DNA of 64,000 nt from Actinopolyspora biskrensis (GTDB lineage Bacteria; Actinomycetota; Actinomycetes; Mycobacteriales; Pseudonocardiaceae). Positions within the stretch are counted from its first letter, which is position 1, and every line of letters starts with the position of its first letter. Shown here piece by piece: positions 62,920 to 64,000 of the stretch. The position numbers and the translations under genes are program-made. The notes under the pieces were generated by a model. The model was given only the letters and a program-made list of their open reading frames with translations, was not told the DNA's origin and made no database searches. Location: NCBI RefSeq assembly GCF_013408175.1, contig NZ_JACBYW010000006.1, positions 248,001 through 312,000 of the forward strand, in the 5' to 3' direction.

Positions 62920-63660
62920 ATGCGTAAACGCTCTTGTCTGCTGGGCGCGTTCACCGCGTTGATCGGCGCGGTCGGACTCGCCGCCCCCGCGTCCGCCGAC
63001 GGCCCGGACACCATGATCGTCGGTGGGCACGACGCGACCGAGCAGTACTCGTTCATGGCCTCCCTGCAGTCGGGCGGCCGACATCTCTGCGGAGCCACGC
63101 TGATCGAGCCCGACGCCCTGGTAACAGCGGCGCACTGCGTGAGCGGTGGCGGCTCCTACACCGTGCGGGTGGGCAGCACCGACCATTCCGGCGGAGGCGA
63201 GCAGGCTTCCGTGACCGAGGTGTCCACCCACCCGAGCAGCGATCTCGCGGTGTTACGACTGGGCGGTTCCGTCCGGGCGGAGCCGATCGACATCGCCGCG
63301 GAGGCCGGATCGCCCGGCACGGCCACGCGGCTCCTCGGCTGGGGCCAGACCTGCCCGGAGCGGGGCGGGTGCGGTGCTCCGCGCACCCTGCAGGAACTGG
63401 ACACCTCGGTGGTCGCCGACAACGAGTGCTCCGGGATCGACGGGAGCACCGAGATCTGCACGGACAACCCCGGCGGTGATTCCGGTGCCTGCTACGGGGA
63501 CTCCGGAGGGCCCCAGATCAAGGGCACTACCGGGAGCTGGAAGTTGATCGGTGCCACCAGCCGTGCGGGCAACGACAGCCCGACGTGCGCCACCGCGCCC
63601 TCCATCTACACCGACGTCACCGCGCACTCCGACTGGATCGCGCAGCAGACGGCGAACTGA
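62920..63660 (+). CDS. Secreted trypsin-like serine protease (S1 family)
   Basis: A 246-residue precursor with ATG at 62920 after GGAAGGA. The signal peptide ends near AAPASA (about residue 26). Short pro-residues lead to the mature N-terminus IVGG (about 33-36). The catalytic triad is His in VTAAHCVS, Asp in SSDLAVLRL, and Ser in CYGDSGGPQ. Four to six cysteines would form disulfides. It is an extracellular peptidase. Trypsin-type specificity (Asp at the S1 base) is suggested by DSGACYGDSGGP, where the expected Asp lies six residues before the Ser. Confidence 0.92.
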   Translation: MRKRSCLLGAFTALIGAVGLAAPASADGPDTMIVGGHDATEQYSFMASLQSGGRHLCGATLIEPDALVTAAHCVSGGGSYTVRVGSTDHSGGGEQASVTEVSTHPSSDLAVLRLGGSVRAEPIDIAAEAGSPGTATRLLGWGQTCPERGGCGAPRTLQELDTSVVADNECSGIDGSTEICTDNPGGDSGACYGDSGGPQIKGTTGSWKLIGATSRAGNDSPTCATAPSIYTDVTAHSDWIAQQTAN

Positions 63661-63700
63661 CTGAAGTTTTCCGCTCTCCCCTGTCGTGGATGGTCGGTTG

Positions 63701-63847
63701 GCGGAACCTCTCGCGGGCTCTCGCCGCGGGTGCCCCGACATCGGGTAGCGACCACAACGTCGGGGCCGTCCTCGCGAGAGCACCACGAGAGAACCCGCGG
63801 TCGGGTCCGGCTGCGTGGGTGAGCGTTTCGGCGCTGCCCGCGCCGAA
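63701..63847 (+). repeat. Family 2 interspersed repeat with adjoining hairpin
   Basis: GCGGAACCTCTCGCGGGCTC…GTGCCCCGACATCGGGTAGC…ACAACGTCGGGGCC…CTCGCGAGAGCACC. Arms CCCCGAC and GTCGGGG are perfect. A second perfect hairpin, TTCGGCGC/GCGCCGAA, follows at 63827-63847. This is the best copy for defining the family. It lies downstream of the protease gene; no gene is seen in 63661-63975. Confidence 0.82.
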
Positions 63848-63920
63848 GGGTCCCCGAGCCGACCGACGACTCGACCGGAAAACATCGGTGAAGCGTTCTC
63901 CGCTTCTTCCTCCCGCGGAA

Positions 63921-63953
63921 CACCCCCGCGTCCGCTCACCGGGCGCGGGGGTG
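63921..63953. terminator. Hairpin, probable terminator
   Basis: CACCCCCGCG, a 13-base loop and CGCGGGGGTG form a perfect 10-bp stem. It stands just beyond the stop codon of a minus-strand frame entering from the right edge. Confidence 0.55.
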
Positions 63954-63975
63954 CCGACCGGGCGGAAGACCTCGT

Positions 63976-64000
63976 TCAACCCTTGTTGGTGGAGTGCCCG
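63976..64000 (-). CDS. C-terminal tip of a minus-strand gene entering from the right
   Basis: Only the last seven codons (GHSTNKG, then stop) could be seen. The strong hairpin right after the stop supports a gene end here. The product cannot be named from so little. Confidence 0.3.

Overview
The window is high-GC DNA from an actinomycete, most likely of the Pseudonocardiales (Actinopolyspora or Saccharopolyspora type; this placement is inference). The supporting genes are a geosmin synthase, a mycothiol-transferase-like DinB protein, XRE/DUF397 regulator pairs, a type VII secretion signal-domain toxin, a mycobacterial-type lipid-droplet protein next to exonuclease VII, DUF4245 and class II fructose bisphosphatase. 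GTG and TTG starts and 4-bp start/stop overlaps are common.

Layout. 0-10 kb: the 3' end of geosmin synthase, a DinB protein, a thiamine-type ABC importer (thiBPQ) under a TPP riboswitch, a D-amino-acid oxidase, and biotin genes bioD-bioA diverging from bioF. 10-20 kb: a PF04672-type methyltransferase, an XRE/DUF397 regulatory set, an FMN-binding oxidase-family protein, small membrane proteins, a PaoABC-type molybdenum aldehyde oxidoreductase and an AraC/GyrI-like regulator. 20-28 kb: a BldC-like one-domain regulator with direct-repeat sites, a type VII toxin/immunity cassette, a membrane NACHT NTPase, a MarR/MFS divergent pair and a TetR/small-exporter operon, the last two each with a clear palindromic operator candidate. 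29.2-36.1 kb: nine same-strand, tightly packed, somewhat less GC-rich genes that look like a purine-type nucleoside natural-product cluster. They encode a SAICAR-synthetase-like enzyme, an SDR, a partial adenosylhomocysteinase-like NAD domain, an HD phosphohydrolase, an unknown protein, an MFS exporter, a HAD phosphatase, a TylF-like methyltransferase and a nucleoside phosphorylase. 36-48 kb: rifamycin ADP-ribosyltransferase, YchF, an Ada/AlkA fusion plus Ogt, a DUF2252 protein, SbcCD and RmuC. 48-55 kb: a sugar kinase, a fucose/arabinose-type isomerase, a LacI regulator and a secreted GH172 (DUF2961) protein, together suggesting D-arabinose or D-arabinan use. 55-64 kb: DUF6542, IspH, a lipid-droplet protein, XseA/XseB, DUF4245, GlpX and a secreted trypsin-like protease.

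Two families of structured interspersed repeats lie between genes. Family 1 (about 115 bp, five copies, all in one orientation) sits in all five cases between the 3' ends of convergent genes. Family 2 (about 100-150 bp, five copies including one truncated and one decayed) has a CCCCGAC/GTCGGGG core and is usually next to a TTCGGCGC/GCGCCGAA hairpin. Twice the two families sit side by side. The candidate nucleoside cluster and these repeats are the most promising leads. No rRNA, tRNA, CRISPR array or transposase was recognised.
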